NCBI RefSeq assembly: GCF_905475465.1
Contig: NC_062236.1
Span: 13,340,001 to 13,404,000 of the forward strand
Reading direction: 5' to 3'
Origin: Pieris napi
Lineage: Eukaryota > Arthropoda > Insecta > Lepidoptera > Pieridae
DNA length: 64,000 bases
Under the pieces are notes generated by a model. That model was not told where the DNA came from, searched no databases, and was given only the letters and a program-made list of their open reading frames with translations. Both the position numbers and the translations under genes were made by a program. Of the stretch, positions 12,101-25,278 are shown in pieces; position 1 is the stretch's first letter, and each line of letters starts with the position of its first letter.

Positions 12101-15100
12101 ATCAAATCTTCGGGTAGGTGCAAATTGTATGAACATCGGTAACAAATATCTGAATTTATATTTACAGCCAGCTCTCAAATCACGGGCCAAGAAAGAGAAG
12201 AACTGGCAATACACCATCGGTCACTCTTTTAAATCGCCAAGGTTTTATCAATAAATTGTTTGTGTGCAACTATATTATGCTTACTATTGTAATTGAATAC
12301 AAAATGAATGATGAAACCGAACGGTTCACATCTATCAGCGATTGGCGAAATAAATACTCACTTGCAATAATGGCGGAATATCCGGCGTGAGTCGGCTGTT
12401 GCTGGATTCCCCTCGACTGCTGTACGACCCCGGGCCTGAAACCTGGAAATTAAATAAGTTATCACAGGGCAATTGCAATCTTTAACCGATCTTTTTTCAC
12501 CTGCAAATGGACAAAACCCACGAAAGCACCTGATCGCAAACAAACCAAAAAACTCACCGAGCTGAGGCTGGAGGCGTGTCGCATGGTGGTCGGCGCGTGC
12601 GCAGAGAGCAACGAGCCGGTGGACGAGGCGCCGGACAAAGAGTACGAGCACTGGTACGTGGAACGTCCGCCTCGGGTGCGGTCTTCTCGGATCGCTGAAA
12701 ACATCGCATTATATATTAACTCCGCCGCTGATTTTCCTTATCACTTATATTCGTGCACATCAAAACCTGATCAAACCCACCTTCCAGCTTCATCCCGCAC
12801 CCGAGGCACTTGTCGAAGCGGCAGGCCGGGCACTTCTTCCTCGTGGCCACGGTGACGGGGCAGTTGCCCCCTCGGAGGCACATGTAGTTCTTGCGGTTCT
12901 GCACGGTGCGCTTGAAGAAGCCCTTGCAAGACTCGCACGAGAAGATGCCGTAGTGGAACCCGCTGATCTTGTCCCCGCATATGGGGCAGGGGCTGGAACG
13001 GGAGGAGAGACGGCTCGTAATGTTGTACAAAGAAGAGCACGACTACTCTTACAGGGCAAGGTCTCGGCAGAAGAACGGTAAGTAGAGAGTAGTATCTTAG
13101 TCTGATAGAAATAAGGTTTATTATCACTTGAAGGTTTTAGGTTCGATTCCTGGAATACACATGATACGGCTGAATAATATTCGTTGTCAAACGGTAGACT
13201 CAGAAATCTGTCTTACTAAATAATGCTTTCACATTTTAATCGAAAGTTGATATACCTATTTATAAGCTGCTGCCTGCTGATCCCCTGATGATGATGAAGT
13301 CTGTCATCGATCTGCTCCGAGTCGTCGTCGTGGGCGGGTGACGCCGGGTACACGGCCGTTTCGCGATATAGAAGGTGAGGGTGGCGACTCTGAAAAAATA
13401 AAATATATTTAAATGAGAGCCTGATCTCTACAACTCTTCTAAGGCATGTCGTAATGATTATTATTAACATCAACCTGAACCGGCGAATGCGTCGGCGAGA
13501 ACTCCGAGCTGTAGGAGTAGCAGGAGGAGTGCGATGCGTCGCTGTTGTTCCGCGAGAGAGAGGGCGTGTAGTGGCGCGAGGGGCGGGGGCTGGCCGAGGG
13601 GCTGCTGTAGACGCTGAGGGGGAATCGGTTTTAGCAATAATACACAATTACAATACACGACGCGATGCAATTATTAATTAATTACCTGTGCGTGTACATA
13701 GAATGAACCGCCGAATCGGTACTGGCGCTGGACTGCACCCGCGGAAGCCTCCCCATGAGGGGTGATCCGTGAGCTCCCAACAGCTTCTCCATGCCGAGGG
13801 ACTCGCATTTTAATTCTGAAAAATATGAAATATAATTAGTTTAATGTCTTCGTTGAATTATTTTTATTCGATCGCTATACTCTCTCACCCGAGAGCTGCG
13901 TCTCCTTCTTGATAGTCAAGTTCTGAACTTCAGTGATGGAGTTCTGCATCGGCATCTGTTCGTAGTGGTCGGACAAGGCCAGGGATTTCGCGCTACTCGT
14001 GGGCGAGGACGGGCGACGAGCGAGCGAGAGGCTGTTGTCTGTCAGCACTGATATCTGAAATAAGAGCACCAGGGTTTTAGGATTTTAAAGCCCAACACCA
14101 ATTGCTGTGTCAGCGTCTCGGGGTGGACTGCGGGGCGCAGTGGAGAGCTGGAGCACTGAGGCACGCCGGCCCGTAATAACAATTAGTTATGTAAAACATT
14201 AAATTAATGTAATTTTATAAATTTTTTTCATGAAATGGATTACTTGGCTTGTGATAAAATATATCGTGTTAATTTCAAAATCATCTATATACATTTTCGT
14301 CATAAAATGAATTCAAAATGTCAAGAATTGGCTATGTTTGGATTTGATTTCTATCGAGCGAAGTTCTTTAAATCGTGTATCGATCTTTCAAAATGGATAC
14401 ATAAACTACTCAACTCCACCATATATTTTTTCCATTCGCCCTACTTCAAGAAATGATGACGAAAAATGGATAGAAACAATGTACTTTTTTGGAGTTAGGC
14501 GACCAGATATGTCCTTAAACACAATAATAATAGTTACCCGATATCGCAATCTTTAAATAAGACCGGTTTTTATTCCGTAAGAAATTACTTCTGACTCTCA
14601 TAGAGATATCTCTCTATTAGTTGTAAAATAACTTATATCCTTAAAAATATAGCTTTCTTTGAGAACTATTTGATCTTCGGAACTGAGTTTGTTCTCTGTT
14701 AGTATAATATTAGGCATTTGTTCGTGAGGCACGGTGAAATGACTTAGGTGCAGTTCGAGTAGAAAGTTATTAATGAAATGCACGGAACCAGTTCTTTGAA
14801 CCAGTACGATACGTTCCATCATAATTTCTCGCGAATATTTTATTAAAACCAAACCTATTGGAGATATTGTTACGTATACTTTGGATTTAGTTGATAGTAT
14901 GTAAGCGCCCGTAGTCTGTAAGCATTCCGAACAAAGACTTTGGAAACACGTTTTTAGAAGTTACAGAAGAAGGTTTTGCTGTTTCTTTATCCTATATAAG
15001 ATACCTAATTGCTACGTGTCGTGCAGTTCTTTAAAAAATATAACTTTTCCTTAATAGCCAATCATAATAATCAAATATTTGTTATGAAAATGATAAAACT

Positions 15101-17117
15101 AATATTTAAACCTTTCTTCAGGGGCTGCAGCCCCAGGGCGTCCACAAAAGAGGGGCTACACAATAGACTACGGAAAAAATGTTTCGAATTCCGACTATTA
15201 AACACTAGTTAACGACTTTTCTTTTGAATAAATAATAAATAAAAAAGATGGCGCGTAACCGAAAAATGTGACGGTAATTTTTTTTCCAACGCCGATAAAG
15301 AAGTTTCACTTCAAAAATCTACTTGGTTTCACAATAAATTATTTATTGAAAAACTCGACTGAAAGTTTTTTTTTCTTCATTTTATTTGGAAAATAATTTG
15401 GGGCCAGGGGGGCTCCACTCCTTTTTTGTTTTTAATAGACGAACGAAACAACAATACAAAAGTTATTAAACGAAGTTTCATTTGCATATTAAATCATTAA
15501 TTCGCCTGAAATGACTTCAAAATATTATAAATATGTCTAGAATTAAAATTGTGCTTACTCTGTTCATACTGAGACTCCTCTGATGAGGCTGCAGAGGGGC
15601 ATACTTTAAATCCAGAACCCTCTCGTCGTCGAGGCTCTGAAACGGCTCGGTCTTCACATTCTCAGACTTTATTGTGACGTTCCGAAGCGTGTCCAACGAG
15701 TCCCGAGACGACTGCAGGTCGATAGAATTGCTGTTTTCATCTGTTTCAATAATTTATGGTTTATTTGGACCACAAAATTAGGACAAACATGATACAATCA
15801 AATCCCTAACATACAAAATATATGAAGAGCGGTGCCGTCCCTATAACATGTTGACAGGACCAGCGAAATCAAGTAGATACAAAAAATAGGGTTACAAAAC
15901 CAATATAATACTACAAAAATACTAAAAGAACTACAAGAATACTAAAAATACTACAAAATAACACTACTATGAATATTAATAATCTTCAATATTCAGCCAT
16001 TATAGTATTTATTATAAATATAATACCGTTGTTTACGCTCGTGTCTATGACCATCTCGTGGTCGGAGAGCTCCCCCTCCCACGACATCGGCCTCTCTTGT
16101 TCCTCGCCATTCATAGAGGATCGCTTCTTCTTATTTCTCATGTTCACCTGAAAGTCATTTATCATTTCATTGTTTTCTTGTGTCTCTCACGTATTAATAC
16201 ATTGAAATCTTAGCCAAAAGATGGACAGTAGCAGAAGGAACGTGGATCAGGGTTGTCAGAATCCGAACAAAATGGAGTAGAGCTAAAAGATCTAACTAAA
16301 TTAAAGAACTAGGCAAGTTTAGTAATTAATACATAATAATGTAAATAGTGATTCTGAGGACATAGAAATTGACGAGACCTTACCTCGTACTGACGTTGGG
16401 TAAAGTCAATTTTAGAGATCTCGGCGTCGGTCGAGTCTTCATCGTGAGGCACTGATGAGACGCTGATGCGCACACCGCTCGAACTGTATGAGAACTGGCC
16501 TGAAATGTTTATCTCTCATAAGTAAAAGAGATTTAAACGTATAAAATAATGATAGAGGATACAAGAGAATAAGATAGAGAAGAAGGGCTCTCATAAAAGG
16601 GATTTTAATGGTCAACGGTTTTAAGCGTTTATATTTATTTATATTTTTTAGCAACTACAAATTAGGAGTTTTTGTGAAACGTAAAATAAGAACCGTTTTA
16701 GCAACGACATCTATTGGAACAACGTAATTTCTAAATTAATTAATAGATGGCGCTAATAGTCCGTATTTACGCATATTGCGCTTATAATCTTAAATAATAA
16801 ATAAACAAATGAGATTTGAATCATAAGCAGATATTAAGAATATTAAGAATTCATAATAAGCAGCTTCTTCGATAACATTTTAAATTTTACGCTGTTTTAG
16901 CGCGTTATTTAAAAAATAGTAAATAAAAAATATATTTCCATCATGTTTTTGAATGGCATTCGACAATTCATCGCTTTAAGGAATATCACCTTTATTTATT
17001 ATTAATTAAAGTTAACTTACCGCTAGTCGTATCTGGTCCCGGCATACTGATAGTGGTCACAGAAATATGTCCGCCTTCCACCTTCACTGCTTCTCCTTCA
17101 CTAGTCATCGTGTTCAT
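9169..17117 (-). CDS. Hr39: Nuclear hormone receptor Hr39 (NR5B, FTZ-F1-beta type), 16 coding exons, complete
   Basis: Coding exons: 17117-17021, 16499-16384, 16147-16027, 15740-15559, 14054-13889, 13815-13686, 13613-13475, 13389-13256, 12992-12781, 12694-12558, 12442-12362, 12066-11842, 10833-10697, 10548-10433, 10118-9964 and 9273-9169. All have GT/AG borders and matching phases, giving 750 residues. Residues 362-432 form a two-zinc-finger DNA-binding domain (CPICGDKISGFHYG, P-box CESCKGFF, second finger with CPACRFDKC). The Ftz-F1 box follows (AIREDRTRGGRSTYQCSY, from 433), an extension unique to NR5 receptors that reads bases 5' of AGGTCA. The ligand-binding domain covers about 505-750 and ends in an AF-2 helix, LLMELLRGDH. 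The finger and box wording fits Hr39 rather than the paralog ftz-f1. The N-terminal 360 residues are Ser-rich and carry RPMSWEGELSD plus three sumoylation-type motifs. It should be a nuclear transcription factor binding YCAAGGYCR sites; in insects Hr39 acts in ecdysone responses and reproductive glands. Confidence 0.93.
9890..9912 (+). repeat. (ATAA)n microsatellite
   Basis: Five or so head-to-tail ATAA units lie inside the last Hr39 intron, just downstream of the exon 9964-10118 in transcript order. Confidence 0.7.
10930..11395 (+). repeat. Interspersed repeat family B, fullest copy, in an Hr39 intron
   Basis: This copy contains the TTGTTCCCACGAGAATGTAA block (shared with 51.9 kb) and the GGTTGCAGCTCCTTAC block. 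It also has the GCCAGTTCTTCCGTTC block and a tail with TGTTCATAAGTGTACATTA and AATAAATAAATCC. Other copies carry only parts, in both orientations. The tail resembles a polyadenylated retroposon end. No coding capacity was recognised. Confidence 0.6.
12150..12250 (-). repeat. Interspersed repeat family B, short copy in an Hr39 intron
   Basis: It shares GCCAGCTCTCAAATCACGGG, AAGAACTGGCAATACACC and TCACTCTTTTAAATCGCCAA with the copies at 4.6 and 53.4 kb. It lies between two ligand-binding-domain exons of Hr39. Confidence 0.6.
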
Positions 17118-17320
17118 TGTTTCAACATTACAAAATTTCACAACACTAAAGCACCTCACTTAAGTCCATAAATACGTAGAAAAATATTTAATTGATCATC
17201 TCCCGTTAGGTGTGAAGGCATCGTTCAGTCTTGTCGTGGCCCAGTGGAAGACGGTACATTTCCATGCGGAAAAAGGCGATACGTGCGGTACTGGTCTCGG
17301 CCAAATCGTCATTTTGTTAT
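17118..17320 (-). other. Likely 5' UTR exon sequence of Hr39 with an upstream open reading frame
   Basis: Upstream of the Hr39 start at 17117 the minus strand continues without an obvious splice site to an acceptor-like TCGTTTGCAG near 17322. Inside is an upstream ATG opening MTIWPRPVPHVSPF, a 38-codon frame that stops before the main ATG. This is inferred 5' leader. The acceptor implies at least one more upstream noncoding exon. Confidence 0.4.
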
Positions 17321-17479
17321 CTGCAAACGATACAATATTTATAAATAACACGATTCCAAAATGCAACTTAAAATAAAAATATAAAACCTCATTCATCAAA
17401 TATTCAATAACGAATTAAAAAATATTCGACCATTAATAAAAAAGTAAAAAACGGAAACACCGCGTGGATTCAAATTCAA

Positions 17480-17610
17480 AATTGGAATAAAGCTGTTCGA
17501 AAACGGTGTTTGTGTACACACACGACACGCGTAGCGTTCGCGTCGCGCGGCCTTGCGGGCGTACCCAGTGTTGTGCGATAGCGCTCATTTATCGATAGAC
17601 GCACGACCTC
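17480..17610 (-). promoter_or_regulatory. CpG-rich block upstream of Hr39, possible proximal promoter
   Basis: About 130 bases are locally rich in CpG (ACGACACGCGTAGCGTTCGC and neighbours) inside AT-rich DNA. They lie 0.4 kb upstream of the Hr39 start codon. No TATA box or proven start site is visible. A second GC-rich block with AGCCGGTTAGCGGTCGGTCA lies near 17.94-18.0 kb. Confidence 0.3.
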
Positions 17611-18459
17611 CATGTCATTGGCATTATGTTTACTTAGCGTGGAGTCAATATGTTTCAATTATCACACACTGACCGCATATATTGAAACGGTATTTACATG
17701 TTTTGTAAAAATTCAAGTACGTTTATTTATGTCATTGTTTTGCAGAATCGAGGTGATCATGCGACATATTTACCACAATAAAGCAAATCATTACAATTTA
17801 ATTCGTACGCAAAACCTCACTTCAACAATAGCATAAATAACGAAATATTTTCACGACACGTGTCACATTGATTTTGATAATAAACAAAATGGATAAGATA
17901 GAGTTATCGACACGAACAAGCCCTAGCGGAGTGGGGGGGAACGGCCTTCACGAAGCCGGTTAGCGGTCGGTCATTTCGCCTTTCGTAGACTGCTCCGCCG
18001 CTCCCAATAAAACCATTCCCTCAAAGATTTGTATATTCAACGAAATACATATTTCAACTCGTGGAAACCGATGACTTCGTTCCATGGTTATGGTAAAAGA
18101 GATGGTCACACTTTTATTTAAATACTTTATTAACAGAATAACAAAGGTTAACGACCATAGACGCTTGTTAGAGGCTTATTTATTTATTAAGTTCAACACA
18201 TCATAAATAATGCTACATCTACAGTATATGTTACAAGCTATAAAATACATGACAATTATGGTAAACATAAATGTTAGATTTTACTAGAAACTTTTTGCTT
18301 TTTGTTTATGAAAAAATTACTAGCAAAATAGCGGATTAGGTATCAAATAGGCAACTACCAATGCTTTTTTTTAAATTGATAAGCCCACTACAGAAACGAA
18401 TTTTCCAAATTCGTTTTTGCAGAATGAATTTGGAAAATTCTGCTGATTTGACCATTTAA

Positions 18460-18725
18460 AATAAAATATGTTTATTATGGAACATAAGATACAGGTATCA
18501 CTTATTCCACGTCATTAAATTTGAATCTGCAGGCATCCCTACTCATCGGCAAAGAAGACAGAGGATGTAGGCCGAGAGAAAAAGCCGGCGTAAAAAACTC
18601 TCGGTACTCTTTTAAAATAGCAAATCATCAAACAACACTTATTTTAAAACAAATATCGCAAATTAATATTAGATCTAGCACTAGTCCCAGGCCCTTTTAT
18701 CAACTAGATAATGTTTAACTTTATA
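18460..18725 (-). mobile_element. CR1/jockey-like non-LTR retrotransposon 3' end (relic)
   Basis: It is the reverse complement of a copy at 46.3-46.66 kb. They share the end of the coding region, a GGGCCTGGGA block, AAATAAGTGTTGTTTGATGA and a terminal ATGACGTGGAATAAGT. Only the tail is present, the usual outcome of 5'-truncated LINE insertion. Confidence 0.65.
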
Positions 18726-19163
18726 GTAAGCCTTTTTACACATTTAACAATTAGTATAATAGATGAATTATACTTAAGAGTATAAGTATACCGTCTGAAG
18801 GCTCTATTAATGGCCAATGTTGGCAATCATATCCGTTGCCATGGTAACCGGGCAATTGTCAATTACACAATGCATCGCTCTGTGCACGAGCTGTTAGGTA
18901 ATCTCGGCGTTTACGCGAATTGCTTCATACAGATGCTATCCACTTTTAAATGAGAACGGAAAGAAAAAAATATACGCTTTAAGACAAATCCAATGTTATG
19001 TACCTCGACATTTTCCTTTGCGGGACGAATGTATGGAATTATAAAGAGACAATCTCATTTAAAAATGTTTCACAAATAATGTGCGATCGAGATGGCGTCA
19101 TGTGGCCTAGACAAGGCCGAGCGGTCATGCTGATAGGTCCTTTGTTTCACAATTTTATGATAA

Positions 19164-19529
19164 AACTAGCTGCCCCCGCGAACTTCGTTTCTCCTTCATG
19201 TGATTTTACTTAGCCTACCTTTTTAGTAAATACCAACATGGAGCATTTTGCTATGCTACCCCAGAGACTGTACGGTTTTCTGGAATGAAAACTTTTTAGG
19301 ATTCTCTGTGAATTTTTGTCTATATAAACGTCAGAGTTCAAGTCATAAGATTTTAATTAACAAATAAAAAGGTATTGATCGTAGAGGGGTGAAAATTAAG
19401 GGTTGTATGTATTTTTGTATGCTGTATCATAAAAAAATTAAATGAAAAATAAAAATATATAAAAAATTAAAATTAGTATGGGAGCGAACATTGTGACACG
19501 AGAATTTTATACATTAGATTACTTTTTGT
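19164..19529 (+). mobile_element. RTE-like SINE/retroposon, family D copy 1
   Basis: It begins ACTAGCTGCCCCCGCGAAC and ends CATTGTGACACGAGAATTTT, both hallmarks of a repeat widely spread in arthropods. The interior GTATTTTTGTATGCTGTATC is shared with the copy at 55.58-56.45 kb. No open frame is retained. Confidence 0.6.
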
Positions 19530-21535
19530 TACGAAGTATATATGGACAAATTAGAAATCGAATAGTTTTTCTTTGAATAATTGAGAAATACTTTTATGAC
19601 ATTCAAGTTCTTATCTCCACTGCGCCCGCGGCTCACGAAAAATAACTTTAAAATAACAGAAATTGATAACAATGAAACGTGTTCTTAGAATAAATGACAT
19701 TTTTGAATATTTATATTTGAGCTAATGTTCCACTTGAGTACCTTGTTCATCCTGTCATATTTGTGAAAGAATCAAAACCAAAAGCGGTGCCTAGATCGTA
19801 ATGATAACATTTAAAAGTATTTGTATATTATTTTCTTTCCTGAAGTTGGTCTTGCTTTGAATCGCTAGATCAGATCTAGTATATGCAAAGGTCTTTAAAA
19901 CAAAACATCTAATTATCTAATTTCGTGAAGTTTATTACTCGGAGACAAGGCGACGACCGATTATTCTCTTGAGGTCATAGCATTATCTATGACGTGTATC
20001 GTACCATGCACAACGAATTATGATAGTGATACTACAGGTTGAATTAGATAAACTGACGATACTAATGTTAGGCAAGGAAAAAAATTATACACAGTAACTC
20101 GGCAGTACCACAATGCCTTCGCTTCGACGTGCCTGACGGGTACGTCAGAATGGGTATGGGCATGTGCCCACAGCTAGAACTAACCTTCTGAAAAGAGCAC
20201 AATGATTCGGTGTCCGTTGAGTGAACTGATAAAAGTTCTATTACTTTAGTTAATTTTTTGTATTATGTAATTTTGGTTTTCCGAATTTGTTATGTGTGTA
20301 AATTTTATTTATTTGTTTTGCATTCTAGTCGATTTAGAGTCACCACTCACCTGTTAGGGATTGTTTTTTTATAAATAAAGAAATCATTTGTAGCGAATTA
20401 AACCAGAAACTGTATATAGTTAGTAATAGGCATTCTAACGTATGCTTTACGAGGTCAAACACATCGGATTTAATATGAAATAAGAACCAACAAAATCGAA
20501 CAAAGTTGCTTTACAAGTTACAATGTCTAACGTAGGTCCAAAGACAGAATTAAAAAATGTTACCCAAGGCCTATTTTCAATGTTGTCTTAATAAACAGGA
20601 AAAAAGAAGATCATTGACTCAAACTCGTCATAGCTCCATGTCATTAGCATTTAGAAAACTTCCCGTGTCCTTGACCGTGATTAGAGGTCGTTCTAGTACA
20701 TCGCACCCTCGCCCACGCACAGACTGAATTAGAAGAGATATTCTGATACCAGCAATTAACTTTCTTCAACTAGAACCATATTTGTTTAACTTTAGCACCG
20801 AGTTACAAGTTATATTAGCAAAACATTACACGCACAAACTTATTCGTAATTTTCCCAAAAAGCCAGACGGCAGCTGTCCAAACTTATATTTGCAAATAAC
20901 ATAAGACGTAGAACATTTACTGTGACATTTATTTGTTTAGCGTCTGAGGTCGTGAGTAACTGTGCGTTGCCACTTAAGGCTGTGTCGTGAAGGACAAAGA
21001 AGGCTCACTTAGTATCTCTGTCTGTCTCTTACGCGGAGAACGCTCGAAGCAGCTGGTCTGTAATCCTCGGGGTAGACGAGAATGAGGCAGACAGATTTAT
21101 TGGATCTGACTCGTTTTTACTGTTTTTCAATATTATACAGCAAGTGTTAAATGTGCACATATAAAGAAAAGCCCATTGGCACCAATGACAGACCGGAAAA
21201 CTACATAAATTAATACATTAAACTGATGTTAGCGGCACTGTTCAGCGGCAAATATTGTCTGAATCCTTTGCAATCTAAAGCCAAAACCGTGTTTTACGAT
21301 AATTTATTACTTTATCGATGTCATAATCCGTCAGCGTACGGGTTGCACCTAAACCGGTAACTTTGAATTAAGCATTGGTTTTTTATGAAATTCAGTGGAG
21401 AACGGCAGCTCGCCCAAGGTAATAGAAGGGATTTTCCGCGGAAAGTGAACGTGTGTCACACTTAATGTGTGAACTCAGTATGGGGCAAATATGGGACCAA
21501 AAATGATTTACGTAGAGTTTTCTTTATACACGAAA

Positions 21536-21739
21536 GGCCTAGTGGCTTCATCGTGCGAATCTCATCCCTGATGTCGTAGGTTCGATCCCCAGCTGTGCAC
21601 CAATGGACTTTTTTTCTATGTACTTTAACATTCGCTCAAACGGTGAAGGAAAACATCGTGAGGAAACTGGCTTGCGTGTCAAGCACACGATAAGACTGAT
21701 ACAGAATAAATAGGTTGTAGCACCCCTGTTTTATTTTTC
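21536..21739 (+). mobile_element. tRNA-derived SINE, family A copy 2 (internally deleted)
   Basis: The head has CTCATCCCTGATGTCGTAGG and box B GGTTCGATCCCC. The body carries ACGGTGAAGGAAAACATCGT and the tail has GGTTGTAGCACC. About 90 bases of the body seen in copies 1 and 3 are missing. Confidence 0.75.
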
Positions 21740-22608
21740 GCTACACACAAGTAGACGTTCAGCCTCCTAAACTAGAATCACTTCAATTTATGGACCGAGC
21801 TCTTGTTCTTGCGATCCTTCTCTAGAGTGGAACATATGTTTACGCACTTGGGGCAGACCATAATGTGAAAACAGACTGATCAAACTGATCCAGTGTATAT
21901 CTTGAAGTAATTTAGCTCTGATCAACGAAAACTAACACGAGTTCAAGTAAATGTTGTACACCTTGGGTAGAGCGCAATAAACATTATTACTTCGTTCTTA
22001 CACAACGTTCGGTTGACCTCCTGAAATCGATTCTGCGTATATCTGCGTCTCTGTATGTCTGTGTACTTTACACAACTTAAATCATCGGTACTGTTATGGC
22101 AGAGTCGGTTCAGCGCTGGTAGTACTTGGTAACGTCCAAACAACCTTAGGAAGAATATCAATGTCGTACCAATATGGACTTAATTCTTTTGATTATTATT
22201 TGAGTAGTATAATCACTATTGGGAGATAAAAGTCCCTCTAATTAGATTAAGAACAATTCTGAATTTTCGGAATTACATATTGAAAATGGCTGTAATTGCG
22301 TTATGATAACATTTTGTATTAATTAGTAAGACTCGATAAGCATATCAGCCTACATGAAAAGGCTTTCTTGGGCGCGTGCCGTTGCCGATTAAACGTCATT
22401 TTAAATACGAAAAGCTTAATATAGATTAATTATATTATCCCCATTTCAACGAAATTAATAAGTTCACTGAAGGAATGTCGTTTCGATTGTATCCGTTCCG
22501 AGATATGGGTATTTAATTAAATATTTGTCAATGAATCACACTTAGCCTTGCAAAAAGCGGCGAAAGGAAATTCTTGAGCTATTAACCATCTCTATTTTAG
22601 TTTCATGA

Positions 22609-22880
22609 GCAGTGTTGGCCAAGTGGGGTCAGAGTGCAACTCTCATCCCTGAGGTCGTAGGTTCCATCCCCGGCTGTGTACCAATGGACTAGGTCCATTT
22701 ATCATTCGCTCGAACGTTGAAGGAAAACATCGAGAGGAAGCCGGCTTGCCTGAGACCCAAGGAGTCGACAGGAGGCAAATCACTTACTTGCTGATTAACA
22801 AGTAATCATGAAACAGAAACGGAAACCTGAGGCCCAGACTTAAAAAGGTTGTAGCGCCACTGATTTATTTTTTATTTTAG
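22609..22880 (+). mobile_element. tRNA-derived SINE, family A copy 3, with target-site duplication
   Basis: A full-length copy: tRNA-like head with CTCATCCCTGAGGTCGTAGG, body GAAGGAAAACATCGAGAGGA and tail GGTTGTAGCGCCACTG with a T-rich end. ATTTTAGTTTCATGAG just before it matches ATTTTAGTTTCATAGG at its 3' edge. This is a target-site duplication of about 13-15 bases, expected from L1-type retrotransposition. Confidence 0.8.
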
Positions 22881-25278
22881 TTTCATAGGTATGTAGGCTC
22901 AGTTTGTACGCAGTAATCTGGGAACGCAACACATGCCACTTTTTCTATCTACACATTATGGAGGTCGTATGGAGATCTATTATTGAATATACGATAAGAC
23001 ATTGAACATTTCGTATATTTGTTCTGAATTGTATAGTAACAAAAGCTTAAATTGTGTACGATTAACATAAGGACCCAAACTTATGTTTATAATATAAGTA
23101 GGATATACATATTTCCTTTTTATATTTTTAAAATTATTATTTTTCTCTGGTAAGTGACATGTATGTTTTTAATGGGAAGGGTCAAAAAATGTATATTTTG
23201 TTGTTGTAAACCTTCGCCATCTTCGATCCTTGAGTGAACATGAGATCTTGAACTGGGCATCCGAAGATAGTGTTACAAGGGGAACGCTTAAGCGATATTT
23301 ATATATGATGTTATTAATATATAAATAAGCCTAAATATGAGTAAATGCAAGCTTCAAAGCCAACTCGCCTTGAAGTGTCAGCGTGGTGTGGAATGCGGTT
23401 GTATCGACCCATTTACTGAATCCCCACTACTGAGCTTTCTTGTACCAGTTTTACATGAGTTTCCGTGTTTCGAAACGTATTGTTTCCCTAATTATCGAGT
23501 ACTTACAAAGCCGTAACATATTTAGCCCACGCTCGGCTTTTTGTACATGTTGTGAAAGCTATCAATTTCAATACGACTTTTTAGCTTATTAGAGCTTTAT
23601 TAATGAATCCATACAAAAATTGGTGAGTTAAGTCTTAATATGAGTAAAAGTTTAAGTTAGTTTTTTAGTGGTCTAGTATTTTAGCGTAAAATACCCCATA
23701 TTTTTAAATTTTTCTTTATTTTTTTTTCAATGCATTGTTCAGATCTAATGACTTGGTCATTATTATTATCGACCATTGAAAAGTCGTAAATTGTAAATCT
23801 ATTAATATTGGCAAATAATATAAACCATCTAACATTTTTAAGTAATTTGACTTTGATATTATTAAATAATAATGAAAATGGCAGCTGATAGCAGCGCCCT
23901 TGCGCCGAAATAAATATATATATATTATAAATAAATAAACCTATAAACTATTACAAATTCCACTTAACAATACAATATTTCCGTATGAACATTACTTGGT
24001 TCAAAAACTATTTTTGTAAGTAAAGTGCCAATCGCACCAACGTAGCAATTGCTACGGTTCGTAAATATCCATAGAATATAATAAAAAAATAAACAGCTTT
24101 ATTTAATAAATGTTATTTAAAATGTGTTTATTAAAGCAACATTCTCTAATGAGTCACGCCAAAGAATCGCAAATTCATTCGAATCCAGACAGGGTTAATT
24201 GGATAAAGCTATGGTGGCAATGAACTAGATTAAACTAACTTTATTTATAATTAATATGGACTTCTTCAAGTAATTTGAATCGTGTATTAGGTTTAATACT
24301 TCTGAAGAGGCAGGGAATGAGACAATTTACAATTTCAACTAGTCCCCTCATTGCGTCATGTGGTTTCTTATCTTGAAGATTACAAATATTGTCGGCCATT
24401 TTAATTGCATTCCTTTCTCTTCAAAATACCAATAATGTAATGTAATTATTTTCTCTCAAGTCGATGGGCTGTGTTCTTATTACATTAATCAACTTGTATA
24501 GAATCAGCACTAATATTTCATTTAATTTTAAAATGTTTTTCCCTAAATGTTGGTTTCGGCGCCATTTCGCCATCGAGACCAGTTTCTGAGTCACGTTTAA
24601 TGGTTTCGTAGAAGTCGAATGATCATACCAGTTGCCGAATCTTTCGTACTTTCCTTTGTTTTATAATTTACATTTTTAAAAGAATTGATATGACACTTAA
24701 GATTTATTTTTTAACGCAGTGTTGAATATATCATAATCAATAAAATGAGTATGAAAAGATGGATAATTTTCACTTCAATTTAAGAAAACACCCAATATAA
24801 TATTGAACTTTGACTTTTGACTTTGGAAATGTTCTCAAAATCTTTAATTTCGTTAAAAAACGCATCTACCTGGCTATTGTAATTCAATAAAAATACAATT
24901 CTTTAGGGAAAACACAAAATGTTACTTTATAAACTTTGCCGTTTGCTCTTGTACAGAATAATGTAGTATTTTAAGCAATAATTTCTCATTAACCCATTTA
25001 AAATACGGGCTTATTAGTGCAACATTAACATAATATATCGCATAACGGTTCAAGGCATTACAGATCGTATCCGTGCTACAGAATTGTGTCACAGACTACC
25101 GCTAGGGTCACCCGAGATCCACCGCACAAATGTCAGGCAACTATAACGTTGGGGAAACGTGTGAGACGCTGCAGTACTGTCGAAACACCTCAGCGTACCC
25201 CCTGAGCCTTTCTTTAATTATGTACCATGTTAGTTCAAAGGATGAGTAGACGGTTACAGCTTTTTGCAATTGATATTA
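22881..25278. other. Gene-free AT-rich stretch
   Basis: I found no exon, RNA gene or recognisable repeat that I could support here. The sequence is largely A/T with short random frames. Confidence 0.45.

Noticed and set aside
13125..13165. GGTTCGATTCC-like tRNA box B
   Set aside because: There is no cloverleaf or box A at the right spacing, so it is probably a small SINE remnant or chance.
12583..13681. Several plus-strand frames overlapping Hr39 DNA-binding-domain and upstream exons
   Set aside because: They are opposite-strand shadows of spliced Hr39 exons without motifs or splice support.
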